DNA of 64,000 bases from JBGQBN01 sp041494805. Lineage in GTDB: Bacteria > Acidobacteriota > Terriglobia > Terriglobales > Acidobacteriaceae. Positions 18,413-27,428 of this stretch are shown piece by piece. The stretch is from NCBI GenBank assembly GCA_041494805.1, contig JBGQBN010000001.1, positions 1 to 64,000 on the forward strand, read 5' to 3'. The notes below the pieces were generated by a model, which worked only from the letters and a program-made list of their open reading frames with translations, was not told the DNA's origin and did not search any database. Numbering within the stretch: the stretch's first letter is position 1; every line of letters begins with the position of its first letter. Made by a program: the position numbers and the translations under genes.

Positions 18413-18488
18413 GGGGCTATAGCTCAGATGGGAGAGCGCATCGTTCGCAACGATGAGGTCGTCGGTTCGATCCCGACTAGCTCCACCA
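18413..18488 (+). tRNA. tRNA-Ala (anticodon CGC)
   Basis: Complete cloverleaf read by eye: acceptor GGGGCTA (18413-18419) pairs with TAGCTCC near the 3' end (one G-T). The D-arm is GCTC/GAGC, the anticodon stem CATCG/CGATG with loop TTCGCAA giving anticodon CGC, and the T-arm GTCGG/CCGAC with loop TTCGATC. CCA is encoded. It reads GCG alanine codons. Confidence 0.95.
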
Positions 18489-18556
18489 TGTTGTCAATCA
18501 CTTAGCGGTGCTGGCTGTGCGCACGTCCCAAATCGCCGCCCGCTACTGCCCAACCC

Positions 18557-20026
18557 TCACTGCACGGTAACCGCAACGGGATCAGAGGCGATGCCGTTGG
18601 CTACCACCTCCAGGCTGCTGGCGCCCAGTTCCACGCCGACCGGAACATCGAAATTTGTGGATACCTTGTGTTTCCCGGTCGCTACACCCATGGTGCTATG
18701 GTCGTGCGTCCGAGCATAGAAGACGTGCCCGGTCGCCTGGTTGGTAATACGCACCAGCGGGTAGTTGGTGGCAGCTTGGGCATCGTCTCCGTATCCGCCG
18801 GCTTGCGAAAGGCCGTTGAACTGTTTACCCGAGATGACATACGACCCCCCGGGACTAACTGTAGCCGGGGCGGAGACGATCGTTGGCGCCCAAGCACGAT
18901 CGGCGCTGCCGCTGGCTGTGTAAATCTCGACATCCGCCGAGCCATCAGTGAACATGACTTGGCCCGTCGGAAGCATGAGCATACGTCCGTAGAAGGACGA
19001 ATCGTTGGGTGCGTTGGGCGGATCGGAGACCTGGATCAGGTTGGTCCCATCGAACTCGAAGAAATGGACAGGTATGCTGAAGACACTCGGGCTCGCAGCG
19101 CAAAGTACGTTCCCGTTGGGTAGCAGCTCCGCGGGGCCATCGGCTATATCCAGTTGGCCCCCGATATTCGGAAAATCCGGACCAGGCACCCAGGTGCCAG
19201 GATTTCCCGGGTGGTAGATGGAGTTGTGGCCGGTGGCTCCGGTGGCAAAGACGGTACCGTCGGGCCGTAGTACTGCCGGTCCCACCTCGTGCGATCCGCT
19301 GCCGTCTGAGTTTATATCCGCCAGTTTGACAATCGTGCTCCCGGCGCTGCGCCACCTTCCCAACCGCGCACTATATCGCTCAGAGTGAGTAAGGTCGCCG
19401 GGGTTGTTTGCGTCGACCGTCAGCACAGTCCCATCGACCAGTAGCGTCCATCCTTCTTCGTCATTACCGTCGGCCTTGCCTGTGCCGGTGGCGGTCCAGG
19501 TTAACGTCGTGGGGTCCAACAAAGCGGCCTGGGTACTGCAGCAATTGGCCAGCATAAACTGTCCGTTACGCAGAATTACACTCTGGGCATCGCCAATATT
19601 GGCCCACCCGCTGGGGGGCGCTACCGATTTCCACTTCTTGGTTATCGGGTCGTAGATAGCCCCCAGGTTGGTCCAGGCAGCTTGACCGAGATTGTATTCT
19701 CCACCCTCGATAATAACCCGGCCGTCGGGCAGCACCGCAGAGGCGTAATAAAGCGGGCTGTAGCCCGGTGGCATCGAGGCCAGCCTGGACCATGTCCCAG
19801 CCAGGTAACTGCCGTTGATATCCGGGGTCAGCCGCCACCAAGCCTGGAGGCCCGTGACGTGCACCATCACAGTGCCATCGGTGAGCAGCAGAGCGGTGCT
19901 TGCACTAAAGATAGGTTGGTGCTGCATCGGTTGCCACGATTGTGAGCGGGCAGCGCGGGACCAGGCCAGCAAAACCACAAGCGCAATTCCCAGCGTTCGT
20001 AACACTTTCATGTCTTGTCCTCGCAT
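18557..20026 (-). CDS. Secreted kelch/galactose-oxidase-like beta-propeller protein
   Basis: 489 residues with a signal peptide (VLRTLGIALVVLLAWSRAARSQS). The body consists of repeated blades carrying LLTDGTVMV, VLPDGRVIIEGGEYN, LLVDGTVLTVDAN, LRPDGTVFATG, LLPNGNVL and MLPTGQVMFTDG, the pattern of galactose/glyoxal-oxidase propellers. The C-terminal ~100 residues (APTIVSAPATVSPGGSYVISG to the end) look like the DUF1929/E-set domain that follows the propeller in those enzymes. I cannot confirm the copper-binding residues. Start at 20026 or at a second ATG at 20011; both have purine-rich sites. A good minus-strand promoter lies at 20118-20146. Confidence 0.8.
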   Translation of the reverse strand: MRGQDMKVLRTLGIALVVLLAWSRAARSQSWQPMQHQPIFSASTALLLTDGTVMVHVTGLQAWWRLTPDINGSYLAGTWSRLASMPPGYSPLYYASAVLPDGRVIIEGGEYNLGQAAWTNLGAIYDPITKKWKSVAPPSGWANIGDAQSVILRNGQFMLANCCSTQAALLDPTTLTWTATGTGKADGNDEEGWTLLVDGTVLTVDANNPGDLTHSERYSARLGRWRSAGSTIVKLADINSDGSGSHEVGPAVLRPDGTVFATGATGHNSIYHPGNPGTWVPGPDFPNIGGQLDIADGPAELLPNGNVLCAASPSVFSIPVHFFEFDGTNLIQVSDPPNAPNDSSFYGRMLMLPTGQVMFTDGSADVEIYTASGSADRAWAPTIVSAPATVSPGGSYVISGKQFNGLSQAGGYGDDAQAATNYPLVRITNQATGHVFYARTHDHSTMGVATGKHKVSTNFDVPVGVELGASSLEVVANGIASDPVAVTVQ

Positions 20027-20349
20027 GGTTGCGTCCTTTAAGGAGACTCTGAATCAAGGTTTGTGAAGCGACGGCACGCCGACAGGTGGATGTGGGAGCT
20101 ACTATAAAAGCCCAAGAATGCTAGGTGTGAGTCGTCCGGGTGTCAAGATGCATGATTTTGCACACCAAGAGCAAGGGCCCACTCTTGAGCCAGGTGGACA
20201 GTCGGGTGCGCCAGTTTTCGCCACAGCTTATTCGCTCTTCAATAACTTCGGGAGGCGTGGTAACAGGAGACCTCACCACCTCTGACTAGGCGGCGGGGAA
20301 GAACAAGCAGTGTGTTTCTAATCCGGGACCTGAATTGCGAGATCCTCGG
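20027..20349. other. Gene-free interval between the kelch-like gene and the receiver gene
   Basis: Apart from the minus-strand promoter listed separately, I see no ORF with family-like sequence, no tRNA and no strong hairpin here. Confidence 0.5.
20118..20146 (-). promoter_or_regulatory. Sigma-70 promoter for the kelch-like gene
   Basis: On the minus strand, TTGACA (20146-20141) and TAGCAT (20123-20118) with a 17-bp spacer, about 90 bp before the start codon. Confidence 0.6.
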
Positions 20350-20868
20350 TCACTTGGAAAGCTCAGCAAGCGGAATCGCCCGGCTCGAAGAGGTCCCTAC
20401 ATTTAGCCTCGTACCGAGCAAACTCATGCGAGTTTGCAGCAGCTGTTCTCGGGTAAGGGCATCTTCCAGCGCTGTGCTCTGGGCTTGCAAACCTGCCTGC
20501 AGTTCGACGATCCGCCGCCCCACTCGCAGCCGTGCCCGAAGCTCTTCCAGCGCAATCGGCTTGGTGACGTAATCATCCGCCCCAGCCCGCAGGCCTGCGG
20601 TGATGTCGGCGGTGCTGTTTCTTGCGGTTAGCAGGATCAGGTAGGTGGGGGCAGTCCTGGAATTGGCCCGTACCTCCCGGCAGATTTCTGGTCCCGTCAT
20701 TCCCGGCATGACCCAATCGAGAATGGCCAGTTTCGGACCGTCGTCCTGCTGCAGCATAGCCCACGCCCGGGAGCCGTCTTCCGCAGCCGAGACCTCAAAC
20801 TCACTGGACAGCGATTGCTGCAAGAGCCTGCGAAAGAAAGCATCATCCTCGGCAATCAAGACCTTCAT
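20350..20868 (-). CDS. Single-domain response regulator (receiver plus short coiled tail)
   Basis: CheY-like receiver in residues 1-~118: acidic pair Asp8/Asp9, phospho-acceptor Asp51 in AILDWVMPGMTG, switch Thr81 and Lys103 in VTKP. After it, residues ~118-172 form a probable helix/coiled coil (VELQAGLQAQSTALEDALTREQ) and a short Ser-rich end, with no DNA-binding or enzymatic output domain. No histidine kinase is nearby, so it is an orphan regulator; the partner is unknown. Such receivers with coiled tails often act in phosphorelay or protein-interaction switches. Confidence 0.88.
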   Translation of the reverse strand: MKVLIAEDDAFFRRLLQQSLSSEFEVSAAEDGSRAWAMLQQDDGPKLAILDWVMPGMTGPEICREVRANSRTAPTYLILLTARNSTADITAGLRAGADDYVTKPIALEELRARLRVGRRIVELQAGLQAQSTALEDALTREQLLQTRMSLLGTRLNVGTSSSRAIPLAELSK

Positions 20869-21202
20869 AGTTCAATCCTGTCACTCCATCCACGGGGCTT
20901 CATTGACGCCGAGGTGGGGATGGAAAGGGCAATCCACGGGAAGATGTGGTAGGCCTGTCATATCATGAAGATCGCCCGCATTGGCCACAAACTTTAGTCC
21001 CACTATGGGAAGCGACGGCGGGCAAGTCCGTCGTGAATCTTCAGATTTGTCGTTTGTTATTTATTGCCGGTGGGGGGGCGGCCCCTGGTGAGTTTGTGGT
21101 CAAGTTGGCAGCTATTCCAGGAGCGCAACGAAGCACAAAAAACGTTGCATCGCTCCATTCCAATCGGGCTTATAATCCGCTCAGATCGCTTGGCGGTGTG
21201 CC
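20869..21202. other. Gene-free interval with promoter of the TPR gene
   Basis: Divergent intergenic region of about 330 bp. A perfect TATAAT at 21171-21176 lies 27 bp before the TPR start codon; the -35 is poor (TTGCAT 20 bp upstream). I see no other structure. Confidence 0.5.
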
Positions 21203-22342
21203 ATGAAAATCCTGATTGCTTGTACTGTCCTCACCCTGGCTTTCCTGCTTTCGGCTTCAGCACAATCTGATATGGACCAGTTCCCCCTGGGTGTGCGCAC
21301 ACCGAGGGCTTCCGCGACTCCCAGAGCAGTCAACCCGACCGCGGGAAACACCTTCCTCTCCGGCAACGTAGTGGTGGAGGATGGAACGCCGCTTACGGAA
21401 GCGGCTGCCATTCAGACCATTTGTAAGGGCCAGAAGCGGACCGAAACCTACACCGACTCTCATGGGAGCTTCACCTTCGAATTTGCCAGTCGTGCGTCCG
21501 CGGCCAACTCCGCGCTCGGCGATGCCAGTACCACCGTCGCAAGGGGCTCCCGGCGCGATACGCGCGACTGTGAACTGCAGGCCGTGCTGCCCGGTTTTTC
21601 GTCCGACGTGATTCAGCTCGGGGATAGGGTTGCAGGCCTCGATGGTAGCGACATCGGGAGGGTGGTCTTACACCGCCTGAATCACGTCGAGGGTTTCACC
21701 ATCAGCGTGACCAGCGCCCTCGCTCCCGCCAAGGCACAGAAGGCCTTGGAAAAAGGCCGCGAGCTGGGGAAAAAGGGCAAATGGGATGAGGCGCAGAAGT
21801 GGCTGCAGAAGGCAGTCGAAATCTATCCCAAGTACGCGGTCGCCTGGTTTGAGCTGGGTCGCGTGCTGGGGCAGAAGAATGACCTCGAGGGGTCGCGGCA
21901 TTCGTTTGGCCAGGCGCTGGAGGCGGATCCCAAGTATGTAAGTCCTTATCAGGGATTGGCACAGTTGGCAGCACGCGCGAATCATTGGCAGGAACTGGTG
22001 GACGTCACCAGCAAACTGCTGGGGCTGAATCCGGTGGACTTTCCTGACGCTTGGTTGCTCAACGGCGTGGGAAACTACTACCTGAAGGACTTCCAGGCCG
22101 CGGAGAGAAGCGCGCGCAAGGGCCTGGAACTCGATGAGGCACACCACGTCCCGAAAATCGAATACCTGATGGCCATGATCCTGGTGCGCCAGCACGACTA
22201 TCAGCAGGCTGCCATGCACATGCAGCAATATCTCCACCTGGCGACGAAACCAGCGGACGTGGATGATGCAAAGAAACAGTTAGCGGAGATTGCAAGACTC
22301 TCGGAAACGGCCAGCCTTCCCGCCGAGAGCGAGAAAAAGTAA
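21203..22342 (+). CDS. Secreted TPR-repeat protein with carboxypeptidase-regulatory-like domain
   Basis: 379 residues. Signal peptide 1-~20 (LIACTVLTLAFLLSASAQS). Residues ~50-165 look like a beta-sandwich (carboxypeptidase regulatory-like: FLSGNVVVEDGTPLTEAAAI, DSHGSFTFEF, LPGFSSDVIQL). Residues ~175-350 hold at least four TPR-like helical pairs (KGKWDEAQKWLQKAVEIYPKY, AWFELGRVLGQKNDLEGSRHSF, NGVGNYYLKDFQAAERSARKG). This layout is common among acidobacterial periplasmic proteins of unknown role, presumably scaffolds for protein complexes. It is transcribed alone and ends in a strong terminator shared with the convergent neighbour. Confidence 0.82.
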   Translation: MKILIACTVLTLAFLLSASAQSDMDQFPLGVRTPRASATPRAVNPTAGNTFLSGNVVVEDGTPLTEAAAIQTICKGQKRTETYTDSHGSFTFEFASRASAANSALGDASTTVARGSRRDTRDCELQAVLPGFSSDVIQLGDRVAGLDGSDIGRVVLHRLNHVEGFTISVTSALAPAKAQKALEKGRELGKKGKWDEAQKWLQKAVEIYPKYAVAWFELGRVLGQKNDLEGSRHSFGQALEADPKYVSPYQGLAQLAARANHWQELVDVTSKLLGLNPVDFPDAWLLNGVGNYYLKDFQAAERSARKGLELDEAHHVPKIEYLMAMILVRQHDYQQAAMHMQQYLHLATKPADVDDAKKQLAEIARLSETASLPAESEKK

Positions 22343-22365
22343 GGGATCCGAACTTTCCAAATCAA

Positions 22366-22400
22366 AGGGCACGGCTCACCAGCCATGCCCTCTGGTTTTT
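22366..22400. terminator. Intrinsic terminator between convergent genes
   Basis: 11-bp stem agggcacggct (22366-22376) / agccatgccct (22381-22391) with one wobble pair and loop cacc, followed on the plus strand by ctggttttt. It serves the TPR gene; the stem can also be read on the minus strand. Confidence 0.75.
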
Positions 22401-22410
22401 CTCCACTCAG

Positions 22411-23709
22411 TCAGTTGCGCAAGGTGAATACATACAAACGGCCGGGATGGGCACCGTCGAACTTGTTCGACGATCCGATGTAGAGCGTGCCATCCACCAC
22501 CGCGGGAGAAGACGAAACAATCGAATCCTCGGTTAACCCTGACCAGAGCGGAGAGCAAAAAGCGCGGCCACAGCCGGCCGCAGCATAGGCCAGTACCTGA
22601 CTTGTGTTCTTGCCTACGTACACGACTCCGTTGGCCACAATTGGAGACGACAAAATGGCCGCCACGAAACCATCTCCAATGCCGGCCCATGTCGGCTGGC
22701 ACTTGCTCTGACCGCATCCGGCGGCAGGAAATGCGTACACCAGTCCATCCCCCGAGCCGATGAAGACCGAACCACCGGCTACCGCAGGCGTGGAGTCCAC
22801 AAAGAGGCTGCCTGTAACCCCGCTCCACAACTCGTCGCAGGTGTCCTGGCCGCAACCGTTGGCATCGAAGGCGTGAATTTTGCTGTCGAATGCCCCGATG
22901 TAGACAATGCCATTCGCGATGGTGGGTGACGATTCGAAAATCTGCCCGCCGGTCCGACCGGTCCATAAGGGATTGCATTCGGCGTTACCGCAACCCGACG
23001 CCTGGAAAGCATAAAGTTTGCCGTCATTGGACCCCACGTACACCACGTTGCCAGACACCGCCGGAGATGACTCGATGTGATCTCCCGTAGTACCTGTCCA
23101 CACCGGTGAGCAACCCGGCTTCCCGCAGCCGGCAGCCTTAAAGGCGTACAACTTGTTGTCGAAGCTGCCCACGAAGACCAACCCACCCGCGACCACCGGG
23201 GAAGATTGCAAAATGCCCCCACCCAGGTTTCCGCTCCACAGGGGTTGGCACGAACTCTGCCCGCAACCCGCCGCGGGGAAGGCGTAGAGGTGGTGATTGT
23301 TGGAGCCGACGTACACAGTTCCATTCACTACCGCCGGGGAAGAAAAGAGTGCGCCGCCGGCTGTTCCCGTCCAGACAGGGTTACAAGTGTCGCTGCCGCA
23401 GCCGCCGGCGTTGAATACGTATAGATTGCCATCGGTAGAGCCAAGATAAACAAAGCCGCCCACCACCGCGGGGGAAGAGAAGTCAATGAGATCACCCGCG
23501 ATACCCACCCACTTCTTCGCCAGAAATTTGACATTGCTGCGATTGATGACGTTCTCGGAGCGGTTGAATCCGGTGTGCTGCCGTGTCAGGTGGAACATGG
23601 GCCAGTCGGTTTGAAGCTTAAATTCGGTCTGTGCCGAGCCTCCGCTGCTTTGACCAACCGCACGGCAGAGGAATAACAACAGGGTCAGGACAAGCAGAGT
23701 GCGATGCAT
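22411..23709 (-). CDS. Secreted PQQ-like beta-propeller with paired cysteines in each blade
   Basis: 432 residues with a signal peptide (LLVLTLLLFLCRAVGQSS). The sequence is built of about eight blades of ~45 residues of the form SSPAVVxGxVYVGSxDxxLYAF, and seven of them end in a GCGxxxC-x-PLWxG turn. The repeated Cys pair four residues apart strongly suggests a disulfide in each blade, consistent with an exported location. It resembles PQQ-binding-like (YncE/BamB-type) repeat proteins, but the residues that ligate PQQ and the metal in dehydrogenases are not apparent. Function unknown; an outer-surface scaffold is a fair guess. Confidence 0.85.
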   Translation of the reverse strand: MHRTLLVLTLLLFLCRAVGQSSGGSAQTEFKLQTDWPMFHLTRQHTGFNRSENVINRSNVKFLAKKWVGIAGDLIDFSSPAVVGGFVYLGSTDGNLYVFNAGGCGSDTCNPVWTGTAGGALFSSPAVVNGTVYVGSNNHHLYAFPAAGCGQSSCQPLWSGNLGGGILQSSPVVAGGLVFVGSFDNKLYAFKAAGCGKPGCSPVWTGTTGDHIESSPAVSGNVVYVGSNDGKLYAFQASGCGNAECNPLWTGRTGGQIFESSPTIANGIVYIGAFDSKIHAFDANGCGQDTCDELWSGVTGSLFVDSTPAVAGGSVFIGSGDGLVYAFPAAGCGQSKCQPTWAGIGDGFVAAILSSPIVANGVVYVGKNTSQVLAYAAAGCGRAFCSPLWSGLTEDSIVSSSPAVVDGTLYIGSSNKFDGAHPGRLYVFTLRN

Positions 23710-23940
23710 GGATAGATTTCCTTCTTCTCAGAGAGAGTGGCGGCAATTGTCCGCACTAGCACAGGCGCGCCCCGGAGAGAAAGGGTACACAAGCGTGCGG
23801 GTCCCGGTTGTCAAGGAAATGTCAAATCCGAATGGCTTCCCCGGGCCAGATCTTGCCCACTGTGGCCGCCGGTTGGTACTACGACCGAAGTACCCTCGAG
23901 GCGCCCGGCTGCACTGCTAGAATTTAGTCTCACCGGAGCC

Positions 23941-24855
23941 ATGCAAAGTCCTCGAAAGATTGCGTTAGTCTGCACGCTGGTGATCGGCGGCGGCTCGCCT
24001 GCGTTGTTGGCGGCGCCGCAGGCACCAGGCGGCAAGCCCGCAGCCACCATCCGCCGGGTCGCCGTGCTGGGCGGCGGCAGCGTGGAGGTGGAAATCGTAG
24101 CCAGTGAGCCGGTTATAGGACAAGGGCAGGTGGTGACCAACCCAGACCGGCTGGTAATTGATTTTCCTAATGCCGTCCCCGGCGCCGATTTGCATAACTT
24201 CACCGTCAATCGCGGCGCAGTAAAAGATATTCGTGTGGGCCTTCTGACAGCGCACCCGCCGGTCACGCGGGTAGTGCTGGATCTGAAGACTCCGCAACCC
24301 TATCAACTTTTTCCTTCCGGCAAGACGCTGATTGTGAAGTTGCAGGCGGGCGGAAATCAAACGGCATCGCCCGGCTCGTCAGCAATCGCTTCGAGTACGC
24401 CAGCTTCTCCGCTACAGCCAGTGACGCCTCGGCCTCGGGTTGAAGTTCATTTTCAAAATGGAAAGCTGAGTATTTGGGCGGACAAAGCCACGTTGGCAGA
24501 AGTTCTTACCGCAGTGCAGCGGCAGACCGGCGCGGATATTCCCATCCCAGCCGGGGCGGACCAGGAACCAGTGGCCGCCAACTTCGGACCCGCTCCCGCG
24601 CGAGACGTGCTGGCTTCGTTGCTGAACGGTTCCCGATTCAACTTCATCATGGTGGGCTCGGCCCGCAACCCAGCTCAACTACGCAGCGTCCTGCTCACTC
24701 CCAGGGGAAATGCTATCCCGCAGCCAGTCTCCTATTCTCCACCGCCTCCAGTGGCCCAGATGGTCCCGGAGCCGGCGCCAACGCAAGCGCCTGAGCAGCC
24801 CGAAATCCTCCCCGACCAGCGTGAGCCTGGGGATGCTCCTGAGCCGCAGCGCTAA
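23941..24855 (+). CDS. AMIN-domain protein with secretin-N (STN)-like domain
   Basis: 304 residues from ATG 23941; the frame is open further upstream but that part is not family-like, and a signal peptide follows this ATG (KIALVCTLVIGGGSPALLAA). Residues ~38-130 match an AMIN domain (EIVASEPVIGQGQVV, RLVIDFPNAVPG, VTRVVLDLKTPQPYQL), found in periplasmic proteins tied to peptidoglycan or secretin assembly. Residues ~165-255 resemble the short STN/secretin N0 fold (LSIWADKATLAEVLTAVQRQTG). The C-terminus is proline/glutamate-rich. It stops six bases from the end of the convergent TadG-like gene, so a role with the pilus system is possible but unproved. Confidence 0.8.
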   Translation: MQSPRKIALVCTLVIGGGSPALLAAPQAPGGKPAATIRRVAVLGGGSVEVEIVASEPVIGQGQVVTNPDRLVIDFPNAVPGADLHNFTVNRGAVKDIRVGLLTAHPPVTRVVLDLKTPQPYQLFPSGKTLIVKLQAGGNQTASPGSSAIASSTPASPLQPVTPRPRVEVHFQNGKLSIWADKATLAEVLTAVQRQTGADIPIPAGADQEPVAANFGPAPARDVLASLLNGSRFNFIMVGSARNPAQLRSVLLTPRGNAIPQPVSYSPPPPVAQMVPEPAPTQAPEQPEILPDQREPGDAPEPQR

Positions 24856-24861
24856 AACAGT

Positions 24862-26184
24862 CTAATTGTGAATCAAGCGGACCGGGATGGGAGCGACACT
24901 GCCGCCCGACACAGGAGTGCCCAAGGCGCCAGGGTTGCAACCCGTGGCATTCAAGATCACGGTATCGATGCTTCCATCAGAGTTGACGTCCTGAATTCCC
25001 AGTTGCAAAAACCCGATTACAGTCGCGGTTCCCGTGCATACCGCGCCCGGACACAGGTCCGTCGTCCCATCGTAGATTGGCACCGTGACCACCGAATCAC
25101 TACGGCTGATCTTTGGCTTTCCCTGCAATGCCGTGTTCGGGTTGTTGTCCCCGCCATCGATGATCACCGGACTTGTCCCATTGTTGAAACTGTCTTGACC
25201 GTTGCCTGGCCCCGTGCCGGAGGCATGGATCAGGCACTGGGTTCCTTCCGTAGTGAAAGTCCTCAGGACCGAGTTGGGCCGCTGCTCGAAGGTTACCGTC
25301 TCGCCCGGCCCAATTCGCTGGCCACAGGAAAACTCGAAAGTGTGGCCGCAGCTGATATTGTCCTCATAGGCGTCGCCGTTATGCACGTTACCGCAAGACA
25401 CGGCTGTATTGGCCGGACAGATCCCGGCAGATGAAAGCGGCGGCAGCGCCGGCGGGTCGATCGCATAGTACCAGGCCCCAGGCGGTGGCGGTGGCGGTGG
25501 CCCGAGATTGAGTTGCTTGAATGTGAATGACTGACCGATGTAATTGCTGGGGGTGTTCAAGGCGTAGCTCGCACCCGGATCGACGAAATAAGTGCCGCAC
25601 GATCCGCCCGGAGAACAGTTGGGAATCAGCCAGGGCTTTACGAAAGCCACCTTGATGGGCAACGACGAACCCGAGGGATTAAACGCCTCGGCCGTCGCCG
25701 TGGCGCTGACGCTACTACCCTGAATGCCCCAAATCTTGGCGAAAAAAGTTGGCAGACCGGTGCGCTGCAGGGTAACGGTAATCTGCGGATTCTCTGGTTG
25801 CGAAGCGGGGGCGAAATTGCAAGTAATGGAGAGACTGGTAGCGCCTTGTCCGGCGATGGGGTTCTGGGCCAGCACCGCTTCCGCTTCTTGATTGGCCGCG
25901 CCCGTGCCCCCCGCTCCGGAATTAACGCACGCCAGGTTCTGGGCGCCAAGATCAGTGACCAGTCCCAGTTGCCCCGAGGTGAAACCGGAGGTGACGAACA
26001 TCTTGGCCCCGGCCAGGGCAGCCGCGTCCGCCGCCCGCTGCGCCTCCGCGCGGGCAACATAAAGTGTCACTACATCGATAGCCAGCGCCGCCATGCCCAG
26101 TATCACCACCAGCGCCACCACCACCAGCAGGAGGGTCACGCCGCGCTCGCCCTGCCGCTTCGAAATGTTGTTAGCGGGTCGCAT
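24862..26184 (-). CDS. TadG-like pilus-assembly/pseudopilin protein
   Basis: 440 residues. The N-terminal segment (GVTLLLVVVALVVILGMAALAIDVV followed by RAEAQRAADAAALAGA) is the classic Flp/TadG membrane anchor plus putative Tad-like domain. The remaining ~380 residues are an exported domain rich in Gly/Pro/Cys with a proline run near the middle (PPPPPPPGA). It is the last gene of a four-gene minus-strand set (prepilin peptidase, TadE, TadE, TadG), 12 bp after its neighbour. The large domain likely sits in the periplasm; no von Willebrand factor domain, often found in TadG, is clearly visible. Confidence 0.82.
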   Translation of the reverse strand: MRPANNISKRQGERGVTLLLVVVALVVILGMAALAIDVVTLYVARAEAQRAADAAALAGAKMFVTSGFTSGQLGLVTDLGAQNLACVNSGAGGTGAANQEAEAVLAQNPIAGQGATSLSITCNFAPASQPENPQITVTLQRTGLPTFFAKIWGIQGSSVSATATAEAFNPSGSSLPIKVAFVKPWLIPNCSPGGSCGTYFVDPGASYALNTPSNYIGQSFTFKQLNLGPPPPPPPGAWYYAIDPPALPPLSSAGICPANTAVSCGNVHNGDAYEDNISCGHTFEFSCGQRIGPGETVTFEQRPNSVLRTFTTEGTQCLIHASGTGPGNGQDSFNNGTSPVIIDGGDNNPNTALQGKPKISRSDSVVTVPIYDGTTDLCPGAVCTGTATVIGFLQLGIQDVNSDGSIDTVILNATGCNPGALGTPVSGGSVAPIPVRLIHN

Positions 26185-26196
26185 GTCAAGTTCTTG

Positions 26197-26832
26197 TCAG
26201 TTCAGGTTCTGCATAATCGCCACCGAGGTGATTTGGGTGGGGCCAGTGAAGCTGCCTCCGGGAACAAGAAGCTGGACTACTTTGTTGAACTGCCAGCGGT
26301 AAGGGTAGCTCAACGTGACTCGTGTGGCTTCGACCGTCATGCCACTGGGGTAGGATGTGGTCGTGGGATCCAGAAACGTGTATCCACGATTGACCTCCAG
26401 CGTCAGTGTGCCCGCGCATCTGGCCGCATCAGTCGTATAAGTCCAGGTTAGCGTTCCATTGGTATGGATGACGGTCTGCTGGCCGACTGCTGCCAGACCA
26501 CAGTCGTCGAGCTTGGAAGCCAGCAGGTAGGTCCCCACTAGCTCGGCAATGGTCTCGACAGAACCCTGCTGCCCGGCGTTAGGGTCAGTCAGGTCAAGCG
26601 TGGGCTGACTGGCGGCCAGACGTGCTCCCTCTCGAGCTGCGTTGGTCACTTTGTATTTCACACTGAAAGCATTTCCGAAATCGAAAATGCCCACTACAAA
26701 AATCGCCAGCAGCGGCAAGGTCACGGCAAATTCAACAATTTGTGAGGCTCGAGTGTCACCCCAAAGAGCGGGAAAGAACCAGCAGCTACTGGCGCTCGCG
26801 GCCGCTCCGCGTTGGCCATACCTGCCTCTCAC
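26197..26832 (-). CDS. TadE-family pseudopilin (second)
   Basis: 211 residues from GTG 26832, whose GTG overlaps the TGA of the upstream TadE gene (GTGA), a typical coupled start. The TadE hallmark is seen as IVEFAVTLPLLAIFVVGIFDFG (acidic residue before a hydrophobic segment, about 30-52) followed by NAAREGARLA. The exported part contains a few cysteines and aromatic-rich strands. The frame is open to 27069 but that extension lies inside the neighbouring gene and has no family-like sequence. Confidence 0.82.
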   Translation of the reverse strand: MRGRYGQRGAAASASSCWFFPALWGDTRASQIVEFAVTLPLLAIFVVGIFDFGNAFSVKYKVTNAAREGARLAASQPTLDLTDPNAGQQGSVETIAELVGTYLLASKLDDCGLAAVGQQTVIHTNGTLTWTYTTDAARCAGTLTLEVNRGYTFLDPTTTSYPSGMTVEATRVTLSYPYRWQFNKVVQLLVPGGSFTGPTQITSVAIMQNLN

Positions 26833-27428
26833 TTCTCGCTCCTCGCCTGCGCCTGCGCGTTGAGGGTGATAGTTTGCAGATTCCAGGGTTCGTATAGCAT
26901 GGGAAGGGGCAAATGGAACGGGTACTTGAAACTGACCGCCGTACCACAAGTCTGGGGAGTGTAACCAGGAACGCCGATGTCCACGTCCCGTTGCACACAG
27001 ATCGATGGAATGGCGCCGGTCCCCAGAGGATCGCAGGCGACGGCTACCGAGCAGTTCGGTTGCTGACAAGCACAGAAGGCCGGAGTCACCGGGGTGACTA
27101 GCACCGGATCGACCCCAGAAGCTTTAAGGATGGGCGCTACATACTCCCGCGCGACCTGGTCCGCCGGCAGCATTGAATTCGTGCAGGTGGCGCAATCCGC
27201 AGTGCCCGCTGCGCGCGCCCCATCCCGCGCGGCATGATTCATCGAAGCATAGATGTTATAGCCGCGTCCCAACCAGAAGATCCCCAGCAGGATGGTGAAC
27301 ATCAGCGGCAGGACCAGAGCTGCTTCGGCCACCTCAGAGCCGGTGCCCTCCGCCACGATCTTTTTCAAATGTCCCAGGTTCCATCGCCTGGTGTTATTGG
27401 GTCCCATGTGTTTTAAGAGAATCCCCAT
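26829..27428 (-). CDS. TadE-family pseudopilin (first)
   Basis: 199 residues with the TadE signature EVAEAALVLPLMFTILLGIF (~32-51) and NHAARDGARAAG. The exported domain has eight or more cysteines (CATCTN, CACQQPNC and others), likely forming disulfides. It overlaps the prepilin-peptidase gene by 16 bases and the next TadE by four, so these genes are translated as a unit. TadE/F proteins are minor pseudopilins needed for Tad pilus production in Aggregatibacter. Confidence 0.85.
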   Translation of the reverse strand: MGILLKHMGPNNTRRWNLGHLKKIVAEGTGSEVAEAALVLPLMFTILLGIFWLGRGYNIYASMNHAARDGARAAGTADCATCTNSMLPADQVAREYVAPILKASGVDPVLVTPVTPAFCACQQPNCSVAVACDPLGTGAIPSICVQRDVDIGVPGYTPQTCGTAVSFKYPFHLPLPMLYEPWNLQTITLNAQAQARSEK

